Assembly (NCBI RefSeq): GCF_039602135.1 | Contig: NZ_CP125942.1 | Location: 2,046,001 to 2,110,000 of the forward strand | DNA length: 64,000 nt | Origin: Glutamicibacter sp. B1 | Lineage (GTDB): Bacteria; Actinomycetota; Actinomycetes; Actinomycetales; Micrococcaceae | Reading direction: 5' to 3' | Shown here: positions 45,361 to 52,759 of the stretch, piece by piece | How positions within the stretch are numbered: position 1 is the stretch's first letter | Layout: each line of letters begins with the position of its first letter | Translations under genes and position numbers: made by a program | Notes under the pieces: generated by a model | What the model was told of the DNA's origin: nothing | The model's input: the letters and a program-made list of their open reading frames with translations, nothing else | Databases searched by the model: none

Positions 45361-45924
45361 TTAGTTCCCCAATCCGGCACCGAAGCTGGAGCCTAATGCG
45401 CCCGAACGCTTTTGAACTGTCGCATTTGCGGTTTGTGAATAGTTGGTCGAACGCAGGGTGCGCCAGGCTGCTTTCTTTTCCTCCGGTGCCAGCCTGTCAA
45501 GGAAGAGGATCCCGTCTAGGTGGTCGGTTTCGTGCTGGAAGCATCGGGCGAGCATGTCTGCGCCTTCTAGCTCCACCGGGTTGCCGAATTTATCGAAGCC
45601 GGTGGCCTTGACGTAGCGACGTCGTGGCACTGGAGCGGCCACACCGGGAATGGAAAGGCAGCCTTCTACTTGGTCTTCTTGATAGTCCTCGCTCAGTTCG
45701 AGAACGGGATTGACGATATGGCCGCGTTCATCACCTATTTGATAGGTGAAAACTCGCAGGGACACCCCAACTTGGGGAGCTGCTAGGCCGGCGCCATGGA
45801 CATCTTCCATGGTCTGATCCATATCTTCGACGAGCTTCTGGAGCTCCGGGCCAAAGTCGGTCACCTCCTGCGCTGGGGTGCGTAGAACGGGATCTCCAAT
45901 GATCCGAATTCCCAAAATCGCCAT
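45361..45924 (-). CDS. def: Peptide deformylase
   Basis: Def removes the N-formyl group from nascent proteins using a metal. The 187-residue protein has the three motifs: GAGLAAPQVGVSLRV (about 45-59), EGCLSIPGV (Cys metal ligand) and CFQHETDHLDGILFLDRL (HExxH with two His ligands). The N-terminus MAILGIRIIGDPVLRTPAQEV is usual. The Gly/Ser-rich tail is longer than in E. coli, as in other Actinobacteria. It is the first gene of def-fmt-rsmB. Confidence 0.97.
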   Translation of the reverse strand: MAILGIRIIGDPVLRTPAQEVTDFGPELQKLVEDMDQTMEDVHGAGLAAPQVGVSLRVFTYQIGDERGHIVNPVLELSEDYQEDQVEGCLSIPGVAAPVPRRRYVKATGFDKFGNPVELEGADMLARCFQHETDHLDGILFLDRLAPEEKKAAWRTLRSTNYSQTANATVQKRSGALGSSFGAGLGN

Positions 45925-46017
45925 AATCCGCTGGTACCTTCTTTGTCGTTGACAGTTGATTTGAGGTTGTGCCGCGCTAGGGCTAACCGTTCTAGTCTAC
46001 GCGTTTAACGATTGAGA

Positions 46018-46860
46018 TTATGGGGCTGGTGGCGTGATTTCGGCCAGTGTGGCTCGGGCTTGTGAGATCCGGTGCGAAGCTTCCCAATTCCGACGCAACG
46101 CATAAAACTTGGCCCAATAGTCCGGTAATGCCGGTGGCGGTGCCATAAATGTCCTGGTTCCTGTGTCACCTAATGCGACAGCTAGGAGCATTGTGTCCGT
46201 TCCAAATTCCCACGGCTTCCAGAGTCCTGCCTCGGCATCCACAATCTGCTCTTCGGCCTTACATGCTGCAGCCAATTGCATGATCACCTTGTCGTCGGGG
46301 CGCTTGACGATCCCGTGACGATCGGAAGTTTTAGTCTTGTAGTCCACAATGCATACGCGTCCCCCGATTTTTGCTACCAGGTCAATTGTTCCGGCATAAC
46401 CCACAGTGTCGTTCCATACCGTGACTTCGGCAGCTAGCGGCTCGACCCGGTATTCGTCCCACCACGATTCAAAGTGCTGCGCGTAGGCCAGCTCATTATT
46501 GACTTCAAGCTCGTTTCTGGCGCCGGTCACATCGTGGGGTTGTCCCAGTGCTTGTAGCGCACGGGCCTCCGCGTAGTTATGCACCCTGTCTCCGCGTGCG
46601 GCGGCTTGGTCCCGATAGATTTCAGCAGCACTGGCAGCATCCCTGACTAATGAACGTAGCTGACGTGTATCTGTCAGAGCTTGGCTAAGTCGCTGATCTT
46701 CAGATAATGACTTGGCTGCCATATATCCTGCCCATCCCGACAAATCCATATTGTCCATGCCGATCACGGTGGTGATGGATGGGACAATCGCCTCAGCACC
46801 GACCTTGCGACTGTACATGCGACCCGAATCGGTCTGAGTGGCTAATTTTGGAGACGTCAT
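46018..46860 (-). CDS. PD-(D/E)XK nuclease-like protein
   Basis: This 280-residue protein has the residues of a RecB/Cas4-like PD-(D/E)XK fold. These are AARGDRVHNYAEARAL (the GxxVHxxxE-type helix, about 87-102), GYAGTIDLVAKI (Asp, about 154-165) and CIVDYKTKTS (DxK, about 171-180), followed by an Gln helix (KVIMQLAAACKAEEQ). No helicase domain or partner nuclease is next to it, and no CRISPR array is present, so a role in DNA processing is only suggested by fold. The ATG at 46860 has CATGAT 7 nt upstream and no Shine-Dalgarno, so it may be leaderless. It is not part of the def operon (93-nt gap). Confidence 0.72.
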   Translation of the reverse strand: MTSPKLATQTDSGRMYSRKVGAEAIVPSITTVIGMDNMDLSGWAGYMAAKSLSEDQRLSQALTDTRQLRSLVRDAASAAEIYRDQAAARGDRVHNYAEARALQALGQPHDVTGARNELEVNNELAYAQHFESWWDEYRVEPLAAEVTVWNDTVGYAGTIDLVAKIGGRVCIVDYKTKTSDRHGIVKRPDDKVIMQLAAACKAEEQIVDAEAGLWKPWEFGTDTMLLAVALGDTGTRTFMAPPPALPDYWAKFYALRRNWEASHRISQARATLAEITPPAP

Positions 46861-46975
46861 GCACACGATCATGACATGCGCCTCCCCCACTTCGCTCCTA
46901 GTCGTGACGGAAATCTGAATTTTCCGCGTAGTTTCGCGGTTTTTGAGCGTTGTGAACCAGATCTCAGCGTTTCGA

Positions 46976-47003
46976 TTTGGACGGATGCGAAATCTCGTAT
47001 AGA
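46976..47003 (+). promoter_or_regulatory. Probable promoter of the tRNA array
   Basis: TTTGGA (46976-46981) and TATAGA (46998-47003) are 16 nt apart; TTGGAC with 15 nt is the alternative register. The first tRNA begins about 43 nt after the expected start. The sequence after it (GAGTTTTTACTCG) is AT-rich. Confidence 0.55.
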
Positions 47004-47052
47004 GTTTTTACTCGTTGGAAAGAACGGAAACGTTCAGAAAACAACAAATTTT

Positions 47053-47125
47053 GCGGACATAGCTCAGCTGGTAGAGCGCAACCTTGCCAAGGTTGAGGTC
47101 GCGAGTTCGAACCTCGTTGTCCGCT
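47053..47125 (+). tRNA. tRNA-Gly (GCC), copy 1
   Basis: A 73-nt cloverleaf. The acceptor GCGGACA pairs with TGTCCGC, the anticodon loop is TTGCCAA (GCC) and the T-arm is CGAGG... with GTTCGAAC. It differs from the other three Gly copies by an A5-U68 pair in place of U5-A68. Confidence 0.96.
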
Positions 47126-47179
47126 CGCAAAAAGATTCACCGACTAGGTAAAACTAGTTACTCTGGCTTCGGCCAGTAT

Positions 47180-47250
47180 GGTGGGGTGGCCGAGAGGCGA
47201 GGCAGCGGCCTGCAAAGCCGTTTACGCGGGTTCGAATCCCGTCCCCACCT
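47180..47250 (+). tRNA. tRNA-Cys (GCA)
   Basis: A 71-nt cloverleaf. GGTGGGG pairs with CCCCACC, the anticodon arm GCGGC-CTGCAAA-GCCGT gives GCA, and the T-arm is GCGGG-TTCGAAT-CCCGT. Confidence 0.96.
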
Positions 47251-47276
47251 CGCAATGAAGATTGCTAATCTTTTTA

Positions 47277-47348
47277 GCGCGATTGGCGCAGCGGTAGCGC
47301 GCTTCCCTGACACGGAAGAGGTCACTTGTTCGATCCCAGTATCGCGCA
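47277..47348 (+). tRNA. tRNA-Val (GAC), copy 1, with T-stem mismatch
   Basis: A 72-nt cloverleaf. GCGCGAT pairs with ATCGCGC and the anticodon loop CTGACAC gives GAC. It is identical to copy 2 in the body except that the T-stem reads ACTTG/CCAGT, which leaves a U-C mismatch at 52-62. Confidence 0.93.
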
Positions 47349-47396
47349 CAGACTTATGGTTCACCAGACCATGAATCTATAATAAGTAAATATTAT

Positions 47397-47469
47397 GCGG
47401 TCATAGCTCAGCTGGTAGAGCGCAACCTTGCCAAGGTTGAGGTCGCGAGTTCGAACCTCGTTGACCGCT
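47397..47469 (+). tRNA. tRNA-Gly (GCC), copy 2
   Basis: A 73-nt cloverleaf with acceptor GCGGTCA/TGACCGC and anticodon GCC. It is identical to copies 3 and 4. Confidence 0.96.
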
Positions 47470-47522
47470 CGTTGAATTCAGATTCTATTTGAATTCTGTC
47501 GAGATTCTTCATTGAATCTTCG

Positions 47523-47594
47523 GCGCGATTGGCGCAGCGGTAGCGCGCTTCCCTGACACGGAAGAGGTCACTGGTTCGATCCCAGTATCGCGCA
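47523..47594 (+). tRNA. tRNA-Val (GAC), copy 2
   Basis: A 72-nt cloverleaf with acceptor GCGCGAT/ATCGCGC, anticodon GAC, and a fully paired T-stem ACTGG/CCAGT. Confidence 0.96.
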
Positions 47595-47617
47595 CTGAAT
47601 ATCCTAGTGATATTCAT

Positions 47618-47690
47618 GCGGTCATAGCTCAGCTGGTAGAGCGCAACCTTGCCAAGGTTGAGGTCGCGAGTTCGAACCTCGTTGACCGCT
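47618..47690 (+). tRNA. tRNA-Gly (GCC), copy 3
   Basis: Identical to copy 2 of the array: acceptor GCGGTCA/TGACCGC, anticodon GCC. Confidence 0.96.
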
Positions 47691-47711
47691 CCATAATTGA
47701 ATATAAGTTTT

Positions 47712-47784
47712 GCGGTCATAGCTCAGCTGGTAGAGCGCAACCTTGCCAAGGTTGAGGTCGCGAGTTCGAACCTCGTTGACCGCT
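47712..47784 (+). tRNA. tRNA-Gly (GCC), copy 4
   Basis: Identical to copy 2. It is the last gene of the array and is followed after 8 nt by a terminator. Confidence 0.96.
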
Positions 47785-47791
47785 CCAAATG

Positions 47792-47832
47792 AAAAAGTGG
47801 GAATCACTCCAAGTGGTTCCCACTTTTGTTTA
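47792..47832 (+). terminator. Terminator of the tRNA array
   Basis: AAAAGTGGGAA pairs with TTCCCACTTTT around a loop of about 14 nt, and is followed by GTTT on the plus strand. Confidence 0.85.
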
Positions 47833-47952
47833 ACCAGCGACATGCCGACACGCCCGAGTTTTCCACCGCTCTTCCCTCATCACACTTTTCGCCCTAGGGT
47901 GGAAAACAGTTGTGGAGCTAAAGGGGTTCCCACATACGAATGGAGGTGCAGC

Positions 47953-48174
47953 ATGGCAGGATTTGATGATCTGCGTGGCAAGGCAGAGGAATTCGCAAAA
48001 GAGAACCCAGAGCAGGTTTCCCAAGGCATCGATCAGGTCGGCGATTTCATCGACGACAAGACCGGTGGCAAGTTCGCTGAGCAGGTCGACGGTGTCCAGC
48101 AGGGCGCTAACGACTTCGTCAAGGGACTTGGCGGAAACGAGCAGGGTGGCGAAGGCGAGAACAACGAGGGCTAA
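47953..48174 (+). CDS. MT0933-type antitoxin-like small protein
   Basis: A 73-residue acidic protein, MAGFDDLRGKAEEFAKENPE..., with repeats of amphipathic helix and DKTGGKFAEQVDG. The C-terminus is Gly/Glu/Asn-rich and probably unfolded. It matches the pattern of the MT0933 (Rv0909-like) antitoxin family. No toxin reading frame is adjacent on either strand, and many Actinobacteria carry lone copies, so a toxin-antitoxin role is not supported here. The start is decided by a strong GGAGGTG 5 nt before the ATG; the frame is open further upstream into the tRNA array. Its own terminator follows. Confidence 0.8.
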   Translation: MAGFDDLRGKAEEFAKENPEQVSQGIDQVGDFIDDKTGGKFAEQVDGVQQGANDFVKGLGGNEQGGEGENNEG

Positions 48175-48212
48175 TCCCCTCGCATAACTCCCCTCGGCTT
48201 GCCCGAGCATCC

Positions 48213-48246
48213 CGAAAAGGTATCGACTGCGGTCGGTACCTTTTTG
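48213..48246 (+). terminator. Terminator of the antitoxin-like gene
   Basis: AAAAGGTATCGAC pairs with GTCGGTACCTTTT (one mismatch) around TGCG and is followed by T on the plus strand, about 40 nt after the stop. Confidence 0.85.
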
Positions 48247-48308
48247 AGTTTAACTTCATATTGAGAACGGATTACGCCCTAGCCGGAGCGAGCCTGTAAA
48301 AAAGACTT

Positions 48309-49493
48309 ATGGTTCATCGCCCCTCAACCGACAACAGCTTAAGCCAAGCCGTGATGGCTGGATTCATCACCACAATGGTTGGCTTTATTGCTTCCTTCGC
48401 TGTAGTACTCGCCGGACTGTTTCAGGTTGGAGCGACACCGACCCAAGCCGCTTCTGGACTGCTAGCACTGACCGTTTGCGTCGGCGTCTGCACGATGGTC
48501 CTATCCTGGCGTCACCGCATGCCCATCAGCGTCGCTTGGTCAACACCGGGTGCAGCAATGCTCGCTTCCTTGGCTCCGGGGTCGTTCACCTTCGCACAGG
48601 CCATTGGCGCGTTTATTGTCAGTGGCGTGCTGATTATCCTGACCGGGCTGCTACCTGGACTTCATAAATTACTGACGAAGATTCCCGTGCCCATCGCGCA
48701 GGGCATGTTGGCCGGTGTCTTGGTACCGCTGTGCATCAAGCCTTTTACGTCGCTTGGGACAATTACATTCCCGGCGCTGGGGATTCTGTTGGTGTTTTTG
48801 ATCGGGCTGAGAGTACTGCCGAAATTTGCGGTGGCGTTGAGCATGCTCACGGCCGTCGGTTTTGGGCTGTGGCACATCGGGGCGAACCAGGCGTGGAATC
48901 AGCTACATGTTCTTCCACAACTCGAATTCGTGGCTCCCGAGTTTTCGTTTCAAGCGATCGTCAGCATTAGCATTCCGTTGTTTATCGTGACCATGGCCTC
49001 ACAAAACATTCCCGGTGTGGCCGTGCTAAGTTCTTTTGGTTTTCAGCTTCCGTGGCGCCCTGCCATGGTCATGACCGGTATCGGTTCTGGAGTGGGGGCA
49101 CTCTTTGGAGGCCATGCGATCAATCTCGCGGCCATCACTGCCGCATTGGCCGCTGGTGAAGAAGCCAGCGCGGATCCAAAACTGCGGTGGCGGGCCGGGG
49201 TGAGTTCCGGAATTTTCTATTTGATCTTCGGTGCGTTCAGCGCGTTGATCGTTTCGGTGGCCAACACCTCTCCAGAAGGCTTATTTCAAGCAGCGGCCGG
49301 ACTGGCGCTCCTGGCCACCCTGGCAAGCTCACTTTTGGGAGCCATGGGTGATGCCACCTGGCGATTGAGCGCGCTGGTCACGGTCTTGGTCGCCGCCGGT
49401 AATCTCACGCTCTTCGGCATTGGCGGCGCGTTTTGGGCACTGGTAGCAGGGCTGTTAACGCACTTCATCGCCGAGCGCAGTGCCCGACGATGA
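48309..49493 (+). CDS. benE: BenE-family benzoate transporter
   Basis: BenE proteins are membrane carriers for benzoate with protons. The 394-residue protein has about twelve hydrophobic segments and family stretches: VAWSTPGAAMLAS (about 76-88), KIPVPIAQGMLAGVLVPLC and FGGHAINLAAITAALAAG in the second half. No benzoate catabolic gene is nearby, so the substrate is inferred from family only; some BenE members may carry other aromatic acids. The ATG at 48309 has only a weak ribosome binding site (GTAAAAAAGAC). It is single and converges with zapE, 24 nt from its stop. Confidence 0.88.
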   Translation: MVHRPSTDNSLSQAVMAGFITTMVGFIASFAVVLAGLFQVGATPTQAASGLLALTVCVGVCTMVLSWRHRMPISVAWSTPGAAMLASLAPGSFTFAQAIGAFIVSGVLIILTGLLPGLHKLLTKIPVPIAQGMLAGVLVPLCIKPFTSLGTITFPALGILLVFLIGLRVLPKFAVALSMLTAVGFGLWHIGANQAWNQLHVLPQLEFVAPEFSFQAIVSISIPLFIVTMASQNIPGVAVLSSFGFQLPWRPAMVMTGIGSGVGALFGGHAINLAAITAALAAGEEASADPKLRWRAGVSSGIFYLIFGAFSALIVSVANTSPEGLFQAAAGLALLATLASSLLGAMGDATWRLSALVTVLVAAGNLTLFGIGGAFWALVAGLLTHFIAERSARR

Positions 49494-49517
49494 AGTAATG
49501 AACGGTGTGGATCTGTT

Positions 49518-50558
49518 CTAGATCGCTGGTTCGCCGATCTGGCCTTCGCGGGCCAAGGCAGTCAAACGCGAGACGGCACGGTAGTACTTCTTCTGGTAGC
49601 CACCAGACATCATCTCCGGGGTGAACAGTTCACTAAATGGCTTGCCCGAAGCGATGATCGGCACGTCCTTGTCGTACAAACGGTCGGCAAGAACCACGAA
49701 ACGCAAGGCGATGGCCTGATCGGTGATGGTATCAACGTTATGCAGAACCAGTGCATCGGTTTCGGATAGTAGCTGGCGGTACCGTGAAGGGTGTACCTGA
49801 GAAAGGTGTGCAACGAGCTGATCGAAGTGATCCACCGCGAGGGTCTTGTTCGGGTAGCGCTCTTCGGCGAAGCCTTCGATCTGCTGATCTTCGAGCGGCA
49901 CTGGGGCATCGGGAAGACCACGGTGACGGAAGTCTTCGCCTTCCACGCGGTGCACATCGAACTGCTCAGACAAGGTCTTGATTTCTCGCTGGAAGTCCAC
50001 TGCGGCGAATCGGCCTTCACCCAATGCACCTGGCAGGGTGTTGGAGGTCGCGGCGAGTTTCACACCAGCGTCGGAGAGCTCACGCATCAGACGTGACATC
50101 AGGACGGTATCCCCCGGGTCATCCAGCTCGAATTCGTCGATGCAGACAAGTGAGTACTGGCTGAGCACGTCGACGGTCTGCCGGAAGGACAGCGCACCAA
50201 CCAAGTTGGTGTATTCCACGAAGGTGCCAAAAGCTTTGCGGCCCGGTGCGGCATGCCACAGTGAGGCCAGCAGGTGGGTCTTGCCCACGCCGAATCCGCC
50301 ATCAAGATAGATGCCGTTCTTGGTTTCCTTTTTCTTACCAAAGAGTTTGGTCAGGAATGAACCGGAGTCTTTTTTCCCTACCGTTTCGGCGAAGGCTTTG
50401 AGTTTGTTGACGGCCTCGGTCTGCGAAGGCTGGCTCGGGTCGGGCCGGTAGGTATTGAAAGACACTTCACCAAAGCGATAGGACGGGTGGAAACCGGCCA
50501 ACAATTCTTCGATTGAAACATTCGGCTTGGTCTCGCTCAGGTGGGTGATTGTCGCCAT
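49518..50558 (-). CDS. zapE: Cell division ATPase ZapE (AFG1 family)
   Basis: ZapE/AFG1 proteins are AAA-like ATPases; in E. coli ZapE acts at the Z-ring, in mitochondria AFG1 acts in protein quality control. The 346-residue protein has Walker A GGFGVGKTHLLASL (87-100), Walker B SLVCIDEFELDDPGDT (about 137-152) and the sensor region LAATSNTLPGALGEG. The C-terminal part contains VLADRLYDKDVPIIASG, the conserved family end. The role in actinobacterial division is not established. It is divergent from sseA with 214 nt between, holding a TTGCCATGGCAA palindrome at 50601-50612. Confidence 0.93.
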   Translation of the reverse strand: MATITHLSETKPNVSIEELLAGFHPSYRFGEVSFNTYRPDPSQPSQTEAVNKLKAFAETVGKKDSGSFLTKLFGKKKETKNGIYLDGGFGVGKTHLLASLWHAAPGRKAFGTFVEYTNLVGALSFRQTVDVLSQYSLVCIDEFELDDPGDTVLMSRLMRELSDAGVKLAATSNTLPGALGEGRFAAVDFQREIKTLSEQFDVHRVEGEDFRHRGLPDAPVPLEDQQIEGFAEERYPNKTLAVDHFDQLVAHLSQVHPSRYRQLLSETDALVLHNVDTITDQAIALRFVVLADRLYDKDVPIIASGKPFSELFTPEMMSGGYQKKYYRAVSRLTALAREGQIGEPAI

Positions 50559-50772
50559 TGGCTGTGGGAGTCCTTCAGTTGTTTACTCAGATTTTCCGGG
50601 TTGCCATGGCAAGCCCACCGGTCAGTTTACCTTGAAACAGGGTGCTGATTGCCTAAAATGTCGTATCCCACACCGTCAATTCTGCGGTTCGGGATTAGGG
50701 TAGAAGTAATGCTCCGTGCCAGCTGATTGAAGTGTGGCCTAGTACCAAGAAATGCAAGGATCGTGATCATCA

Positions 50773-51687
50773 ATGCCATTGCCTGTTGAGTCCAACGAGA
50801 AGTACGCTTCCTACGCCCATCCTGAACGACTTGTCTCCACCGGGTGGGTTGCCGAGAATTTGGGCGAAGAAAACCTCGTGGTTCTGGAGTCCGATGAAGA
50901 CATTTTGTTGTATTCCACCGGGCATGTGCCGGGCGCGCTGAAGATCGACTGGCATACCGAGTTGAACGATGAACTCACCCGTGACTACGTGGACGGCGAG
51001 GGTTTTGCCGCGTTGATGGCAGCGAAGGGAATTTCGCGAGATACCACCGTGGTGATCTACGGTGACAAGTCCAACTGGTGGGCTGCTTACGCGCTGTGGG
51101 TCTTTACCCTCTTTGGACATCCTGACGTGCGACTGATGGATGGTGGCCGCGATAAGTGGATCGCCGAAGGTCGGGAGCTGAGCACCGACAAGCCTGAAGT
51201 GCGCAGCAGCGACTACCCGGTCATTGAGCGTGCCGATTCTGAAATTCGTGCCTTCCTGCCCGAGGTTTTGGCACATTTGGGTAACCCCTTGATCGACGTT
51301 CGATCGCCGGAAGAGTACAGCGGTGAGCGTACCCACATGCCTAACTACCCAGAAGAGGGCGCGTTGCGCGGAGGGCACATTCCCAGTGCCGCCTCGGTGC
51401 CATGGGCCAAGGCCGCGGCAGAAGATGGAACCTTCCGTTCGCGTGAAGAATTGGAAGCCATTTACCTCGACGGTGCGGGGTTGAAGCCCGGCGATGACGT
51501 TGTAGCCTATTGCCGTATCGGTGAACGCTCCAGCCACACCTGGTTTGTGCTCAAGCACCTTTTGGGCTTCGAAAATGTCCGCAATTACGATGGTTCCTGG
51601 ACCGAATGGGGCAATACGGTTGGTGTGCCGATCGTCCGTGGCGAGGCTGCCGGTGAAGTGCCTGCACAGCGTGGAGTTCGCGCATGA
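50773..51687 (+). CDS. sseA: Thiosulfate sulfurtransferase SseA (two-domain rhodanese)
   Basis: SseA moves sulfane sulfur from thiosulfate or 3-mercaptopyruvate to acceptors. The 304-residue protein has an inactive N-terminal rhodanese domain (about 20-140; no Cys in [11 protein letters not shown]) and an active C-terminal one (about 160-290) with nucleophile Cys247 in [12 protein letters not shown]. It overlaps the SufE gene by 4 nt (ATGA), the same order as Rv3283-Rv3284 of Mycobacterium tuberculosis, where the pair handles sulfur transfer. AAGGA lies 13 nt before the ATG. Confidence 0.95.
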   Translation: MPLPVESNEKYASYAHPERLVSTGWVAENLGEENLVVLESDEDILLYSTGHVPGALKIDWHTELNDELTRDYVDGEGFAALMAAKGISRDTTVVIYGDKSNWWAAYALWVFTLFGHPDVRLMDGGRDKWIAEGRELSTDKPEVRSSDYPVIERADSEIRAFLPEVLAHLGNPLIDVRSPEEYSGERTHMPNYPEEGALRGGHIPSAASVPWAKAAAEDGTFRSREELEAIYLDGAGLKPGDDVVAYCRIGERSSHTWFVLKHLLGFENVRNYDGSWTEWGNTVGVPIVRGEAAGEVPAQRGVRA

Positions 51688-52124
51688 GTCGTTTGCCTGA
51701 TGAGCTAAAAGAGATCGTCGAAGAGTTCACCGAAGTTCCCGAGGCGGATCGGCTGGAGCTTTTGCTCGAATATTCGCGTGAACTTCCACAGTTGCCAGAT
51801 CGTTTAGCGGATCACCCGGAACTTTTTGAGCAGGTCGTGGAATGCCAGTCGCCGTTGTTCTTGGTGGTGGAAGTGGCGCAGGATGCTGATCGGACGGTGA
51901 GCCTGTTCTTCTCTGCTCCTCCTGAGGCTCCCACCACTCGTGGGTTTGCTTCGGTCTTGGCTGCCGGTCTGGACGGCATTGATGCGCAGTCCGTATTGGA
52001 TGTGCCTGACGATATGCCACAGCAACTAGGGCTTACTCGGGCACTGTCGCCGCTTCGTATGCGCGGAATGACGGCCATGCTTGGGCGGATCAAGCGCCAA
52101 GTGGCCGAGCAACTGGCTGCTTAG
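51684..52124 (+). CDS. SufE family protein
   Basis: SufE accepts persulfide sulfur from a cysteine desulfurase or, here likely, exchanges it with SseA. The 146-residue protein has the catalytic Cys54 in [17 protein letters not shown] and the C-terminal family pattern [20 protein letters not shown]. Acidic N-terminal helices are as in the family. No sufS is adjacent. It overlaps sseA by 4 nt and is followed by ybaK after 37 nt. Confidence 0.93.
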   Translation: MSRLPDELKEIVEEFTEVPEADRLELLLEYSRELPQLPDRLADHPELFEQVVECQSPLFLVVEVAQDADRTVSLFFSAPPEAPTTRGFASVLAAGLDGIDAQSVLDVPDDMPQQLGLTRALSPLRMRGMTAMLGRIKRQVAEQLAA

Positions 52125-52161
52125 CGAAGAGGTAAGGGAAGAAGTAAGGGAACAAGAAGTA

Positions 52162-52662
52162 GTGAGCAAGAAAAAGCAGGCAGCATCAACTCCGGCCACG
52201 GCGGCTTTGGATGCTGCGGGCATTAGCTATGTGGCACATAGCTACACGCACAGTGATTCGGCCGAAAGTTACGGCGCTGAGGCCGCGCAACAGCTGGGCG
52301 TGAGCGGGGATCGAGTGTTCAAGACCCTGATGGTGTCCACCGGCTCTAATGCCACCGAGGACCTTGCGGTGGCGGTCGTCCCGGTGGCGGCCATGTTGGA
52401 TCTGAAGGCTATCGGTACAGCGTTGGGGAAGAAGAAAGCGCAGATGGCAGATAAGGCTGCCGCCCAACGTCGCAGTGGATACGTTTTGGGTGGCATCTCG
52501 CCGTTTGGGCAACGGCAGCGCAGCACTACCGTCATTGATAGCAGTGCCCAGCAATTTGAGACGGTGTTTATCTCCGGCGGACGACGTGGCTTCAGCTTGG
52601 AGATTGCTCCGCAGGATGCGGCTAAGGCCACGAACGCGGTGTGGGCTTCTATTACTAGTTAG
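52162..52662 (+). CDS. ybaK: Cys-tRNA(Pro)/Cys-tRNA(Cys) deacylase YbaK
   Basis: YbaK/EbsC proteins hydrolyse misacylated tRNAs in trans. The 166-residue protein has SGDRVFKTLMVSTG, with the conserved Lys near residue 50, AVVPVAAMLDLKAI and a C-terminal GGRRGFSLEIAPQD. GTG at 52162 (MSKKKQAASTPATAAL) gives the family N-terminus; the upstream frame overlaps sufE and is rejected. The 37 nt before it hold two near-copies of GAGGTAAGGGAA/GAAGTAAGGGAA, so two Shine-Dalgarno-like sites exist. Co-transcription with sseA-sufE is likely. Confidence 0.92.
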   Translation: MSKKKQAASTPATAALDAAGISYVAHSYTHSDSAESYGAEAAQQLGVSGDRVFKTLMVSTGSNATEDLAVAVVPVAAMLDLKAIGTALGKKKAQMADKAAAQRRSGYVLGGISPFGQRQRSTTVIDSSAQQFETVFISGGRRGFSLEIAPQDAAKATNAVWASITS

Positions 52663-52677
52663 CCCGCATGCAGAGAC

Positions 52678-52728
52678 AACAGACCCTGTGTCGTAAAGGT
52701 TTTTGACCATTACGACGCAGGGTCTGTT
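52678..52728. terminator. Bidirectional terminator between ybaK and the hydrolase gene
   Basis: AACAGACCCTGTGTCGTAA pairs with TTACGACGCAGGGTCTGTT (one mismatch) around a 13-nt loop rich in T. It lies 15 nt after ybaK and about 30 nt after the convergent hydrolase gene. Confidence 0.8.
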
Positions 52729-52759
52729 GGGTGTTGGGGCGAATTAGTGTTGTGGCGGA

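Noticed and set aside
47053..47784. Repeated 72-73 nt units that could suggest a CRISPR-like or tandem repeat array
   Set aside because: Each unit folds as a complete tRNA; spacers are short and unrelated in length, and no cas genes are present.
52081..52161. Longer start for ybaK overlapping sufE
   Set aside because: The extension reads through the end of sufE and two Shine-Dalgarno-like repeats; the GTG at 52162 gives the family N-terminus.
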